From: Patescibacteria group bacterium
GTDB taxonomy: Bacteria > Patescibacteriota > Microgenomatia > UBA8517
Reading direction: 5' to 3'
Assembly (NCBI GenBank): GCA_018823885.1
Contig: JAHJHG010000001.1
Coordinates: 1 to 42,438, forward strand
DNA length: 42,438 bases
Shown here: piece after piece, positions 33,400 to 39,753 of the stretch
Position numbering within the stretch: position 1 is the stretch's first letter
How the letters are laid out: the number at the start of each line of letters is the position of its first letter
The notes under the pieces: generated by a model
The model's database searches: none
What the model saw: the letters and a program-made list of their open reading frames with translations, nothing else
What the model was told of the DNA's origin: nothing
Position numbers and translations under genes: made by a program

Positions 33400-33987
33400 T
33401 TATTTTTCCAGTCTATTTACAATTTCTCTAATAGCCAATATGGTGTTTTCATCTGTAATAAGCTCATTGGCATCTGCTATGGATTTCCAATCCGTCTGAT
33501 AAAATTCTTTACTGAGCAATTCCTCGTCGGGTTCAAACTCAACCTTATTAACAGGAACAAAATACCATATGTCATAATGAAGTGTGCATTGCTGCCTACC
33601 TGGATTTTCAACATCAGTTATTGTTAGAAGCGAGGAACCACCGACTTCATCAGCCGTCATTTCTATGCCCCATTCTTCTCCCATTTCCCTTTCAAGAGCT
33701 TCTTGGGGTGATTCACCTTCATCTATGTGACCACCATTAAATAGCCAAAGCCCTGATTTTTTGTGGTGACCTATAAAAACCTCCTTTAATTTAGGATCAT
33801 ATGCTGCAAAATAAACACAAAAATGGTTGTAGGGGTTTTCAGCCTGTGTAAAATTACCTTGCTCAAGTCTTCTGATGAATCTAATCGCATTCTCTTCCTG
33901 GCCATCAAAGTCGACCTTACCAACGGGTCTTCTTTCGTAAAATTCTGCAACTGAATCACGAATACCCTGTATAAGTTTTTCAGACAT
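33400..33987 (-). CDS. Nudix hydrolase (cassette 2)
   Basis: About 195 aa with a complete Nudix box (GGHIDEGESPQEALEREMGEEWG). N-terminal and C-terminal extensions make it larger than MutT. It is not a close copy of the cassette 1 Nudix, so the two were probably gained independently. The ATG at 33987 is chosen because a TAGAAT box (33999-33994) ends 6 nt before it; an in-frame ATG at 33993 touches the box. It points against the repeats. Confidence 0.8.
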   Translation of the reverse strand: MSEKLIQGIRDSVAEFYERRPVGKVDFDGQEENAIRFIRRLEQGNFTQAENPYNHFCVYFAAYDPKLKEVFIGHHKKSGLWLFNGGHIDEGESPQEALEREMGEEWGIEMTADEVGGSSLLTITDVENPGRQQCTLHYDIWYFVPVNKVEFEPDEELLSKEFYQTDWKSIADANELITDENTILAIREIVNRLEK

Positions 33988-34027
33988 GAACATATTCTAC
34001 AATATTTTGAGAATAATCATATCTGAA

Positions 34028-34060
34028 GTAGTTCCTGACAAAGTTTACTGGCCCCTGCAA
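34028..34060 (+). repeat. Cassette repeat R2
   Basis: Full copy with two changes (GTAG start; CTGGCC instead of CTAGCC). Its 3' extension TTTAGCCTCAA (34061-34071) is identical to that of the left boundary site. Confidence 0.85.
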
Positions 34061-34071
34061 TTTAGCCTCAA

Positions 34072-34554
34072 CTACTCTATTGGGCTTATTATGAAGTTGT
34101 GAACAAAAACTAATTCTCCTTTGTAATAGATATGCTCTTTTCCTACCGTTACTGGAATACTTTCCTCTCTGTCAATTACATTATATTTATACTGCCAATC
34201 TCCTTCTGCTTCTGGCTGGAAATTTCCCTGTAATCTTATTTTATCCCCATTTTCTAATATATTCTTTTTAAGAAAACTGATTACATCTTTCTTTGTTAAT
34301 CCGAAATCTTTAAGTGCTTCTTCAGATATTGTTCCTCCCGCATACACTCGCGTAAATCTTTTTCCATCAACCTCAACCAGTTCTTGTCCTCCTCCAACTC
34401 TATCGGCCATCCACTCATCATGATATGTATTTCCATCTTTTGTTTCGTAATGGCTTGATTCAAGTGTAAATCCTCCTCTAGCAACGCTTTTTCTAGTTGT
34501 TTCTCCTCCAAACCCTTCTTGTAAGCCTCTTGTTAACATTTCTTTTTTATCCAT
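34072..34554 (-). CDS. DUF5680-like protein (cassette 3)
   Basis: About 160 aa and soluble. YHDEWMADRVGGGQELVEVDGK, then RVYAGG and an EGDWQYKYNVID segment, resemble the DUF5680 family of small bacterial proteins with no known function. The ATG at 34554 is chosen over an upstream in-frame GTG, since the TATAAT box (34566-34561) would lie inside the longer version. The box ends 6 nt before the ATG, so the mRNA is leaderless. Confidence 0.5.
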   Translation of the reverse strand: MDKKEMLTRGLQEGFGGETTRKSVARGGFTLESSHYETKDGNTYHDEWMADRVGGGQELVEVDGKRFTRVYAGGTISEEALKDFGLTKKDVISFLKKNILENGDKIRLQGNFQPEAEGDWQYKYNVIDREESIPVTVGKEHIYYKGELVFVHNFIISPIE

Positions 34555-34594
34555 GCCTATATTATACACAAGCTCTCAGTAATTCGTGTTGAAA

Positions 34595-34627
34595 GAAGTT
34601 CCTGACAAAGTTTACTAGCCCCTGCAA
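34595..34627 (+). repeat. Cassette repeat R3
   Basis: Full copy identical to R1 over 33 bp. The 3' extension (ATACCGAAAG) resembles that of R1 and differs from R2. Both R1 and R3 face minus-strand genes. Confidence 0.85.
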
Positions 34628-34652
34628 AATACCGAAAGATTAAGGAAAAATC

Positions 34653-35219
34653 CTAACCGCCAATCGCTGTTTTCAATTCCGAGTAAAACTCTATCAACAG
34701 TTGATTTGCTTTATCCCAATGATTCTCCACTTCGTCTTCAGGAGTTCCTGATTTTTCAGCTAGGTCATGTTCTCTTGTAGCTTCTGCTTTCAGCTTGCCT
34801 GCTTTTGTCATCTTTTCCACTCCTATTCCAAACTGTGTTGCATATAATTTTGCGAATGTTTCAGCAAGCCGTGTTTTATCGGGATTTTCTTCTAACTCAT
34901 CGTGTAATTTCCACCATCCAACTTCAAGCTTGGCCACTTCTTTTGGGTCAAAACCTAAGCCTGTTTTATCCTTAATTTTTTGATAATAAGAAGTTGTTAC
35001 TTCAACCGCTTTGTCCCATTCTCTCGTGTCGTGATAATTAACGCCTTGAACAAGACTTTTTAAAGCCTCTTGTGCTTCTTCAGGAGCAAAACCGTATAAA
35101 GCAACATTGTGCTCAATAAGAAGTTGTGCCATCCTTGGCTTATCTTTATCGTTGTGTGCTTTCCACCATCCAACCTCCAAATCGCCTAGTTTAACTGGAT
35201 TTAATTCAATATTTCCCAT
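34653..35219 (-). CDS. Tandem-domain protein of unknown function (cassette 4)
   Basis: The 188-aa product is built of two related halves of about 85 residues. Both start with LEVGWWK-H, continue with K-R-A and a FA-or-FG turn, and end with WDKA and F/YY-x-KI/LK. The first half spans about 11-92 and the second about 96-188. It is helical throughout with no signal or membrane segment. The family is not recognised. A TAGAAT box (35235-35230) ends 10 nt before the ATG. Confidence 0.6.
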   Translation of the reverse strand: MGNIELNPVKLGDLEVGWWKAHNDKDKPRMAQLLIEHNVALYGFAPEEAQEALKSLVQGVNYHDTREWDKAVEVTTSYYQKIKDKTGLGFDPKEVAKLEVGWWKLHDELEENPDKTRLAETFAKLYATQFGIGVEKMTKAGKLKAEATREHDLAEKSGTPEDEVENHWDKANQLLIEFYSELKTAIGG

Positions 35220-35285
35220 AAGCTAGCTCATTCTATCATCATTTTAAGCAAAACTATGTCCAGGGTCATATTTTTTGTAAATAAA

Positions 35286-35318
35286 GAAGTTCCTGACAAA
35301 GTTTACTAGCCCCTGCAA
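35286..35318 (+). repeat. Cassette repeat R4
   Basis: Full copy identical to R1. The extension TTCAGCTTCAGA is close to the majority form. The following gene (plus strand) starts 26 bp later. Confidence 0.85.
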
Positions 35319-35344
35319 TTCAGCTTCAGATGATATACTTCGTT

Positions 35345-35758
35345 ATGGACGTTTTTGAAAAGGTAAAAAAACTCAATCTTCCAAAGGATAAATACACAGT
35401 TTTTGGAGGTGGTGTGTTGGAAGCTTTAGGAATCAGAAAAAGTGGCGATGTTGATTTGGTTGTTACCAAAGACATTTACGACAAACTAAAAGAAAACAGG
35501 TGGAAGGAAATGATACGACCTGATGGGACTAAAAGTTTAAAAGAAAACAACTTTGACATCGCAACAAACCTAAACTGCGAAGGCTATAAAGCTTCCACAA
35601 AATATTTACTAGAAAAATCCTCTCTCATTAAGGGGGTTCCTTTTGTGAACCTAGAAGAAATAATCAAATTTAAGAAATGCCGAAATAGTAAAAAAGATAA
35701 AAACGATATTAAATTGATAAAACAACACCTTCAATCTCAAACCCATAGAGGTTCCTGA
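35345..35758 (+). CDS. Nucleotidyltransferase-fold protein (cassette 5)
   Basis: About 137 aa. FGGGVLEALGIRKSGDVDLVV is the minimal nucleotidyltransferase motif (G-x-x-x-L and D-x-D), followed by Lys-rich helices. This fold includes MNT antitoxins and aminoglycoside nucleotidyltransferases; the size and lack of a helical partner do not decide between them. The start at 35345 is chosen because a TATACT box (35334-35339) ends 5 nt before it. The last residues and the TGA stop are supplied by repeat R5. Confidence 0.65.
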   Translation: MDVFEKVKKLNLPKDKYTVFGGGVLEALGIRKSGDVDLVVTKDIYDKLKENRWKEMIRPDGTKSLKENNFDIATNLNCEGYKASTKYLLEKSSLIKGVPFVNLEEIIKFKKCRNSKKDKNDIKLIKQHLQSQTHRGS

Positions 35759-35780
35759 CAAAGTTTACTAGCCCCTGCAA
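35748..35780 (+). repeat. Cassette repeat R5
   Basis: Full copy with one change (GAGG at the start). It provides the TGA stop (35756-35758) of the gene before it. The extension TTTAGCCTCAA is identical to R2 and to the left site. Confidence 0.85.
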
Positions 35781-35809
35781 TTTAGCCTCAAGTGGTATAA
35801 TACTCTCGT

Positions 35810-36244
35810 ATGGAAAAGCCCGTACAGAACACCGCAATTGTTGAACTACATATTCCCGATTTTAAGAAAGCTAAAAGTTTTTACAGGAAGTTGGGATTTA
35901 AAGTAGCCTGGGAAAGAAAGCCTGAAGGTAAAAAGGGATATTTAGTTCTAAAAAAAGAAAACAATATACTTTGCTTCTGGCCTGGTAATAAGGAAGTTTA
36001 TGAACATGGCTATTTTAAAAAGTTTCCAAAAAATTCAAAACGTGGTTATGCAGTAGAAATTGTAATTATGGTAGAAAAACCGGAAAAATATTATAAAAAA
36101 ATAAAGAAATTTGCAAAAGTTGTTGACAAATTAGAAAAACGCCCTTGGGGCCTAAAGGACTTCAGAATTGAAGACCCTTTTGGTTACTACATTAGAATCA
36201 CAACCCCGCATAACACGCTTGACTCAAAATACGCTGTTCCCTAA
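35810..36244 (+). CDS. VOC/glyoxalase-bleomycin-resistance superfamily protein (cassette 6)
   Basis: The 144-aa product shows the typical VOC layout: IVELHIPDFKKAKSFYRKLGF at the start and DFRIEDPFGYYIRIT at the end. These positions often carry metal ligands. Members are metal-dependent enzymes or antibiotic-binding proteins, and both kinds are frequent integron cargo. TATAAT (35796-35801) ends 8 nt before the ATG. The stop lies 1 bp before R6. Confidence 0.72.
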   Translation: MEKPVQNTAIVELHIPDFKKAKSFYRKLGFKVAWERKPEGKKGYLVLKKENNILCFWPGNKEVYEHGYFKKFPKNSKRGYAVEIVIMVEKPEKYYKKIKKFAKVVDKLEKRPWGLKDFRIEDPFGYYIRITTPHNTLDSKYAVP

Positions 36245-36245
36245 A

Positions 36246-36278
36246 GTAGTTCCTGACAAAGTTTACTAGCCCCTGCAA
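36246..36278 (+). repeat. Cassette repeat R6
   Basis: Full copy with GTAG at the start. The extension (AATAGGCTTAAA) differs from the other copies. Confidence 0.85.
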
Positions 36279-36308
36279 AATAGGCTTAAAATGATCTATA
36301 CTTCAAAT

Positions 36309-36629
36309 ATGTCGCTTTCAGAGCATCAAAAAATCTCAGATGATTGGATTAAAAAATTCACAGGTGGCTATTTTAAACCGCATGAAATACTTGCACGCTT
36401 AATGGAAGAAGTGGGAAAACTGGCAAGAGAAATTAACCACAAATTTGGCCCTAAAAAGAAAAAGTCTTCTGAGAAGAAAAACGAAATTGGTGATGAAATT
36501 GCTGATATTATTTTTACGCTTTTGTGTCTCGCCAACTCCCTTAATATTGACCTGGATAAATCATTTACCAAAATGATAAAAAAAATTAACACAAGAGACA
36601 AAAATCGTTATAAGCAAAGTAGTTCCTGA
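36309..36629 (+). CDS. MazG-like nucleotide pyrophosphohydrolase (cassette 7)
   Basis: About 106 aa. EEVGKLAREI and EIGDEIADIIF are the two metal-binding helices of the all-alpha NTP pyrophosphatase (MazG) fold. Enzymes of this fold remove non-canonical or excess NTPs. The ATG at 36309 is chosen because a TATACT box (36297-36302) lies 6 nt before it and inside any longer version. The C-terminal Ser residues and the TGA stop are encoded by repeat R7. Confidence 0.75.
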   Translation: MSLSEHQKISDDWIKKFTGGYFKPHEILARLMEEVGKLAREINHKFGPKKKKSSEKKNEIGDEIADIIFTLLCLANSLNIDLDKSFTKMIKKINTRDKNRYKQSSS

Positions 36630-36651
36630 CAAAGTTTACTAGCCCCTGCAA
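36619..36651 (+). repeat. Cassette repeat R7
   Basis: Full copy with GTAG at the start. It supplies the TGA stop (36627-36629) of the MazG-like gene. The extension TTTAGCTTCAA is one base from the majority form. Confidence 0.85.
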
Positions 36652-36667
36652 TTTAGCTTCAAATAAT

Positions 36668-36997
36668 CTATTTGTCAGAAGACCAAACAAGGAAGAGCCT
36701 CTTCTTGAAACCACCACGCTCCTTTCTCTTTTTTATTTGGTATTTTTCAATTTTTTTAAAGCTAATTTTGTAATACGAAGCGATAGATTTAAGCACTTCT
36801 AAAACATCAGATAGCTCATTTACCAAATCTTTTCGTGGAGCCTTTAATAACTCTTTTGATTCCTCTAATAGTTTTTTTCTTAATTCCTTTTCAAACTCCC
36901 CTTTCAAAAGAATTCTTGTTTTAAACTCTCCACCTTTTGAATTAATAATTTCGGGAATTTTATCTCTAATAAGTTTCCTGTAGTAAATCTTTTTCAT
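36668..36997 (-). CDS. Phosphoribosyl-ATP pyrophosphatase/MazG-like protein (cassette 8)
   Basis: The 109-aa product has YRKLIRDKIPEII and EFEKELRKKLLEESKEL plus NELSDVLEVL. This is the small all-alpha pyrophosphohydrolase type related to HisE, found widely as a stand-alone protein. It is distinct in sequence from cassette 7. A TAGAAT box (37011-37006) ends 8 nt before the ATG and an AGGTGA lies between. It is on the minus strand, against the repeats. Confidence 0.72.
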   Translation of the reverse strand: MKKIYYRKLIRDKIPEIINSKGGEFKTRILLKGEFEKELRKKLLEESKELLKAPRKDLVNELSDVLEVLKSIASYYKISFKKIEKYQIKKRKERGGFKKRLFLVWSSDK

Positions 36998-37025
36998 TCA
37001 CCTGTATTCTACCAAAACTTAAAAA

Positions 37026-37050
37026 GAAGTTCCTGACAAAGTTTACTAGC
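37026..37050 (+). repeat. Terminal half-repeat R8 (right boundary of the array)
   Basis: The first 25 bases match R1 (through CTAGC) and then diverge abruptly (TTTCGTCAAACC). CGTCAAAC at 37054-37061 is repeated at 37087-37094. This edge complements the left boundary site, which has only the 3' half. Confidence 0.8.
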
Positions 37051-37203
37051 TTTCGTCAAACCCTCTAAGTTAGCACGGAACTAGGTCGTCAAACTCATCG
37101 TAATTGAGTTTCTGTAATGGACTTTTTACATCGTTTAATAAATATACTTTTTCTCAAAACTATCTTGAATCACTCATCTTTTTGATATAATCTTAGAATT
37201 CAT
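37051..37203. other. Right flank of the array
   Basis: Contains two CGTCAAAC copies 33 bp apart, CTAAGTT/AACTAG arms and an AAACTC/GAGTTT stem. On the minus strand a start-less open stretch of about 27 codons ends at about 37071 (SPLQKLNYDEFDDLV), perhaps the decayed end of a gene. TATAAT (37186-37191) and TAGAAT (37194-37199) serve the next gene. Confidence 0.35.
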
Positions 37204-37479
37204 ATGAAGGTTATTAAGATAGGCGCAGAATGGTGTTCAGGATGCGTTGTCATGAAACCTCGATGGGCTGAAATCGAAAAGGCTCAACCATGGCTTAAAA
37301 CAGAGTATTTGGATTTTGACCAAGACAAACAAAAACTTAAAAAATACAACGCTGAAAATGAGAAAAAATTACCCGTCTTTATATTCTTAGACAAAAAAGG
37401 CACGGAGTTTTTAAGGCTTCATGGGGAGCCCTCAGTTAAAAAGCTTCTGGAAATAATCCTTGAGAACAAAAATAATTAA
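37204..37479 (+). CDS. Thioredoxin-like protein
   Basis: The 91-aa product has WCSGCVVMKPRW (redox-active CxxC at about residues 11-14), a cis-Pro region KKLPVFIFLD and a typical C-terminal helix. No signal peptide is visible, so it is cytoplasmic unless exported otherwise. It overlaps the CcdA-like gene by one base (TAATG), suggesting a two-protein electron-transfer pair. Confidence 0.8.
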   Translation: MKVIKIGAEWCSGCVVMKPRWAEIEKAQPWLKTEYLDFDQDKQKLKKYNAENEKKLPVFIFLDKKGTEFLRLHGEPSVKKLLEIILENKNN

Positions 37480-38228
37480 TGGAATCCCTTACTTTACCCA
37501 TCCTCGGTACAATACAAACAGCAAATCTTTCCCTTCCTGTTCTTTCTGTAGTAATCGGTCTTGTTGACGGATTCAATCCATGCGCGATGTGGACGCTCCT
37601 TTTCCTTATAAGTCTACTGTTGGGCATGAAGGATAGAAGAAGAATGTGGATTTTAGGAACAACCTTTATTATCACTTCCGCTTTCGTATATTTCCTTTTT
37701 CTAACAGCCTGGCTTAACTTCTTCCTTATCCTAGGCTTTGTATTCTGGGTAAGAATTGCTATTGGTTTAGTTGCTCTCGGGGCAGGTATCTATAATCTAC
37801 GTGATTACTATATAAATAGAGATGGTGCCTGCAAAGTAACTGGTGATGAAAAAAGAAAAAAGACGTTTGATAAGCTAAAAAACATTACTCACGAAAAAAA
37901 GTTTATCCTCGCCTTCGGTGGAATAATTCTTCTTGCCTTCGCTGTCAATCTCGTTGAACTAGTATGTTCAGCCGGCCTTCCGGCTGTTTATACTCAAATA
38001 TTAAGTATTAATGATTTGCCCAGTGGGCAATATTATCTCTATATCCTGATCTATATTTTCTTTTTCATGATCGATGACCTCTTTGTCTTTGCTATCGCCA
38101 TGATCACTCTTCATGCCGTTGGAGTCCAAAGCAAGTATGCCAGACTCTCTCGTTTAATCGGAGGAATATTAATGTTAATAATCGGGGGGCTTCTTCTGTT
38201 TAAGCCGGAAATTTTGATGTTTGGCTAA
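37479..38228 (+). CDS. CcdA/DsbD-like membrane thiol reductant transporter
   Basis: The 249-aa product has six or seven membrane helices. The two redox Cys of the family are seen in GFNPCAMWTLL and LVELVCSAGLPAVY. CcdA/DsbD-type proteins pass electrons across the membrane to extracytoplasmic thiol proteins. The thioredoxin-like partner encoded directly upstream is the likely donor. The cytoplasmic loop in the middle is Lys-rich. Confidence 0.78.
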   Translation: MESLTLPILGTIQTANLSLPVLSVVIGLVDGFNPCAMWTLLFLISLLLGMKDRRRMWILGTTFIITSAFVYFLFLTAWLNFFLILGFVFWVRIAIGLVALGAGIYNLRDYYINRDGACKVTGDEKRKKTFDKLKNITHEKKFILAFGGIILLAFAVNLVELVCSAGLPAVYTQILSINDLPSGQYYLYILIYIFFFMIDDLFVFAIAMITLHAVGVQSKYARLSRLIGGILMLIIGGLLLFKPEILMFG

Positions 38229-38265
38229 ACCTTTTTCACTTGCTAAACTAATTATATAAACTGCC

Positions 38266-39000
38266 ATGAAATTAAAAGATAAAGTAGCAATAATCACGGG
38301 CTCAACAAAAGGCATGGGTAAGGCTATCGCCCTTTTGTTTGCCAAGGAAGGCGCTAAAGTTGTCGTTAACTCCAGGTCGGCGGAAGAAGAAAATTCAACA
38401 AGAAAATTAATCGAGAAAGATGGGGGTAGTGCCATCTTCATTCAGGCTGATATATCTAACCCTAAAGATGTCAAAGACATGTTTCAGGAAACAGTAGAAA
38501 CTTTTGGAACGGTTGACATTCTGGCAAACAATGCTGGTGTTCACAAGCCTAAAGAGTTTTTCGACTTGACTAAGGAAGATTGGGAAAAAGTATTCAGTGT
38601 TAATCTGATTGGCATGTTTCTTTGCAGTCAGCAGGCAGCGAAAATTATGGTTGATCACAAGTGCGGACGCATCATCAACACAGCCTCAGTTCGAGGGCTC
38701 CCGCATTGCGGAAGAGATGGAAACATGGACTATTCGGCTTCAAAGGCAGGGGTTATTAGTTTTACCAAGAGCTTAGCTAAAAAACTTGCTCCAAATATTC
38801 AAGTCAATGCTATCGCCCCTGGTCCTACCGATACGGACATGAACAATTGGACCAAAGAGGATCTCAAGCTTACCTATGCAGGCAGACTTCTTGAGCCCGA
38901 GGAAATTGCAAAGGTAACCCTCTTTCTTGCCTCAGAAGCACCTCCCAGCCTAACCGGTGAAGTTATTGTTGTCGATGGAGGATATAGCCTGAAACAGTAA
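38266..39000 (+). CDS. SDR-family oxidoreductase (FabG-like)
   Basis: The 244-aa product has the cofactor motif TGSTKGMG (10-17), NNAG, a Ser in the TASVRG strand and the catalytic YSASK. The C-terminal DGGY matches FabG-like reductases. The Arg in VNSRS suggests NADP(H). A full fatty-acid operon is absent here, so the substrate cannot be named. Confidence 0.85.
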   Translation: MKLKDKVAIITGSTKGMGKAIALLFAKEGAKVVVNSRSAEEENSTRKLIEKDGGSAIFIQADISNPKDVKDMFQETVETFGTVDILANNAGVHKPKEFFDLTKEDWEKVFSVNLIGMFLCSQQAAKIMVDHKCGRIINTASVRGLPHCGRDGNMDYSASKAGVISFTKSLAKKLAPNIQVNAIAPGPTDTDMNNWTKEDLKLTYAGRLLEPEEIAKVTLFLASEAPPSLTGEVIVVDGGYSLKQ

Positions 39001-39030
39001 ATATACCGTATTAGCACTACAGCTTAAGCA

Positions 39031-39246
39031 ATGACTAATAAGCCTATCCATATTCACAAAAATATTGTTGACAGAAATCTAAATATATTTCTTTTATTTC
39101 TTCCAGCCTTTATTTTCGTTTTATTCTTGACTATTATGTTCTCTTTCTACAAAATAGGTCAGCACCCAAGGGAGGATAACGAAACTATCTTGGGAGAAAA
39201 GGAAAATATTGACGACATGATTAAGTTAAATAACCCCTCAAAATGA
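39031..39246 (+). CDS. Small single-helix membrane protein
   Basis: The 71-aa product has one membrane helix (about 18-42), a short basic N-terminus and an acidic C-terminal tail. It overlaps the DUF192 gene by 4 bp (ATGA), so they are probably translated together. Family not recognised. Confidence 0.55.
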   Translation: MTNKPIHIHKNIVDRNLNIFLLFLPAFIFVLFLTIMFSFYKIGQHPREDNETILGEKENIDDMIKLNNPSK

Positions 39247-39749
39247 AACAAATTATTCTTCCAATAATTGGTGTTGTTTTCTTTATCGTTCTGGTCGGAC
39301 TTTTAACTCAAAAGGTTCAAGATGGCAAATTTACATTTCCAGTTAAAAATAGTGCCGAAGTTTCGCAAAGAAGTGAAATAAAAATTAACGATATAACCAT
39401 ACCGGTAGAGATTGCCAATACTGATATTCTGAGACGAAAGGGTTTGTCTAATCAAGATAGCTTACCCGAGGGACAGGGAATGTTTTTTGTGTTTACCCAA
39501 AAAGATGTTAAGCCACCCTTTTGGATGAAAGACATGAAATTTGCCATTGATATTATTTGGATCAATGACGATGAAATAGTGCAAATTGATAAGAATGTTC
39601 AACCACCCGCACCTGGAACAACCGATGATAAACTTCTCCTCTACATGCCTGCTCAACCAATTGATTATGTACTAGAAGTAGCGGCAGGTTTTTCAGACAA
39701 TAATAATATTTTAGTGGGAAATGTGATAGATATATCTTCGATTCAATAA
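39243..39749 (+). CDS. DUF192 family exported protein
   Basis: The 168-aa product has an N-terminal membrane anchor (about 5-22), then the DUF192 core with RRKGLSNQDSLPEGQGMFFVF, PPFWMKDMKFAIDIIWI and YVLEVAAGF. These short beta-rich domains are widespread in prokaryotes and of unknown function. It would face outward, tethered to the membrane. Confidence 0.8.
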   Translation: MKQIILPIIGVVFFIVLVGLLTQKVQDGKFTFPVKNSAEVSQRSEIKINDITIPVEIANTDILRRKGLSNQDSLPEGQGMFFVFTQKDVKPPFWMKDMKFAIDIIWINDDEIVQIDKNVQPPAPGTTDDKLLLYMPAQPIDYVLEVAAGFSDNNNILVGNVIDISSIQ

Positions 39750-39753
39750 ATCT

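Larger units (their letters stand above)
32828..37061 (+). mobile_element. Integron-like array of eight single-gene cassettes
   Basis: Eight same-direction copies of a 33-bp repeat (the last one partial) begin at 33347, 34028, 34595, 35286, 35748, 36246, 36619 and 37026. Between them, and between the left site and the first copy, lies exactly one gene each (373-691 bp per unit). Gene orientation is + - - - + + + -. The left edge keeps only the repeat's 3' half and the right edge only its 5' half. The products are small-molecule-processing enzymes and unknown proteins, as in integron cassettes. No integrase gene is in the window, and the repeat lacks the GTTRRRY/RYYYAAC cores of attC. The mechanism is therefore inferred. 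Confidence 0.6.

Noticed and set aside
36309-36997. Toxin-antitoxin pair formed by the two MazG-like cassettes
   Set aside because: Both look like complete enzymes of the same fold, face each other and are separated by a repeat; nothing indicates toxin and antitoxin roles.
33347-37050. CRISPR array
   Set aside because: The repeats are direct and similar in length to CRISPR repeats, but the intervals are 373-691 bp, unequal, and each is a full gene. No cas genes are present.
33347-37050. Canonical integron attC sites
   Set aside because: The copies lack the RYYYAAC/GTTRRRY ends and show no long imperfect hairpin. The only internal symmetry seen is a pair of direct AGTT-beginning units.
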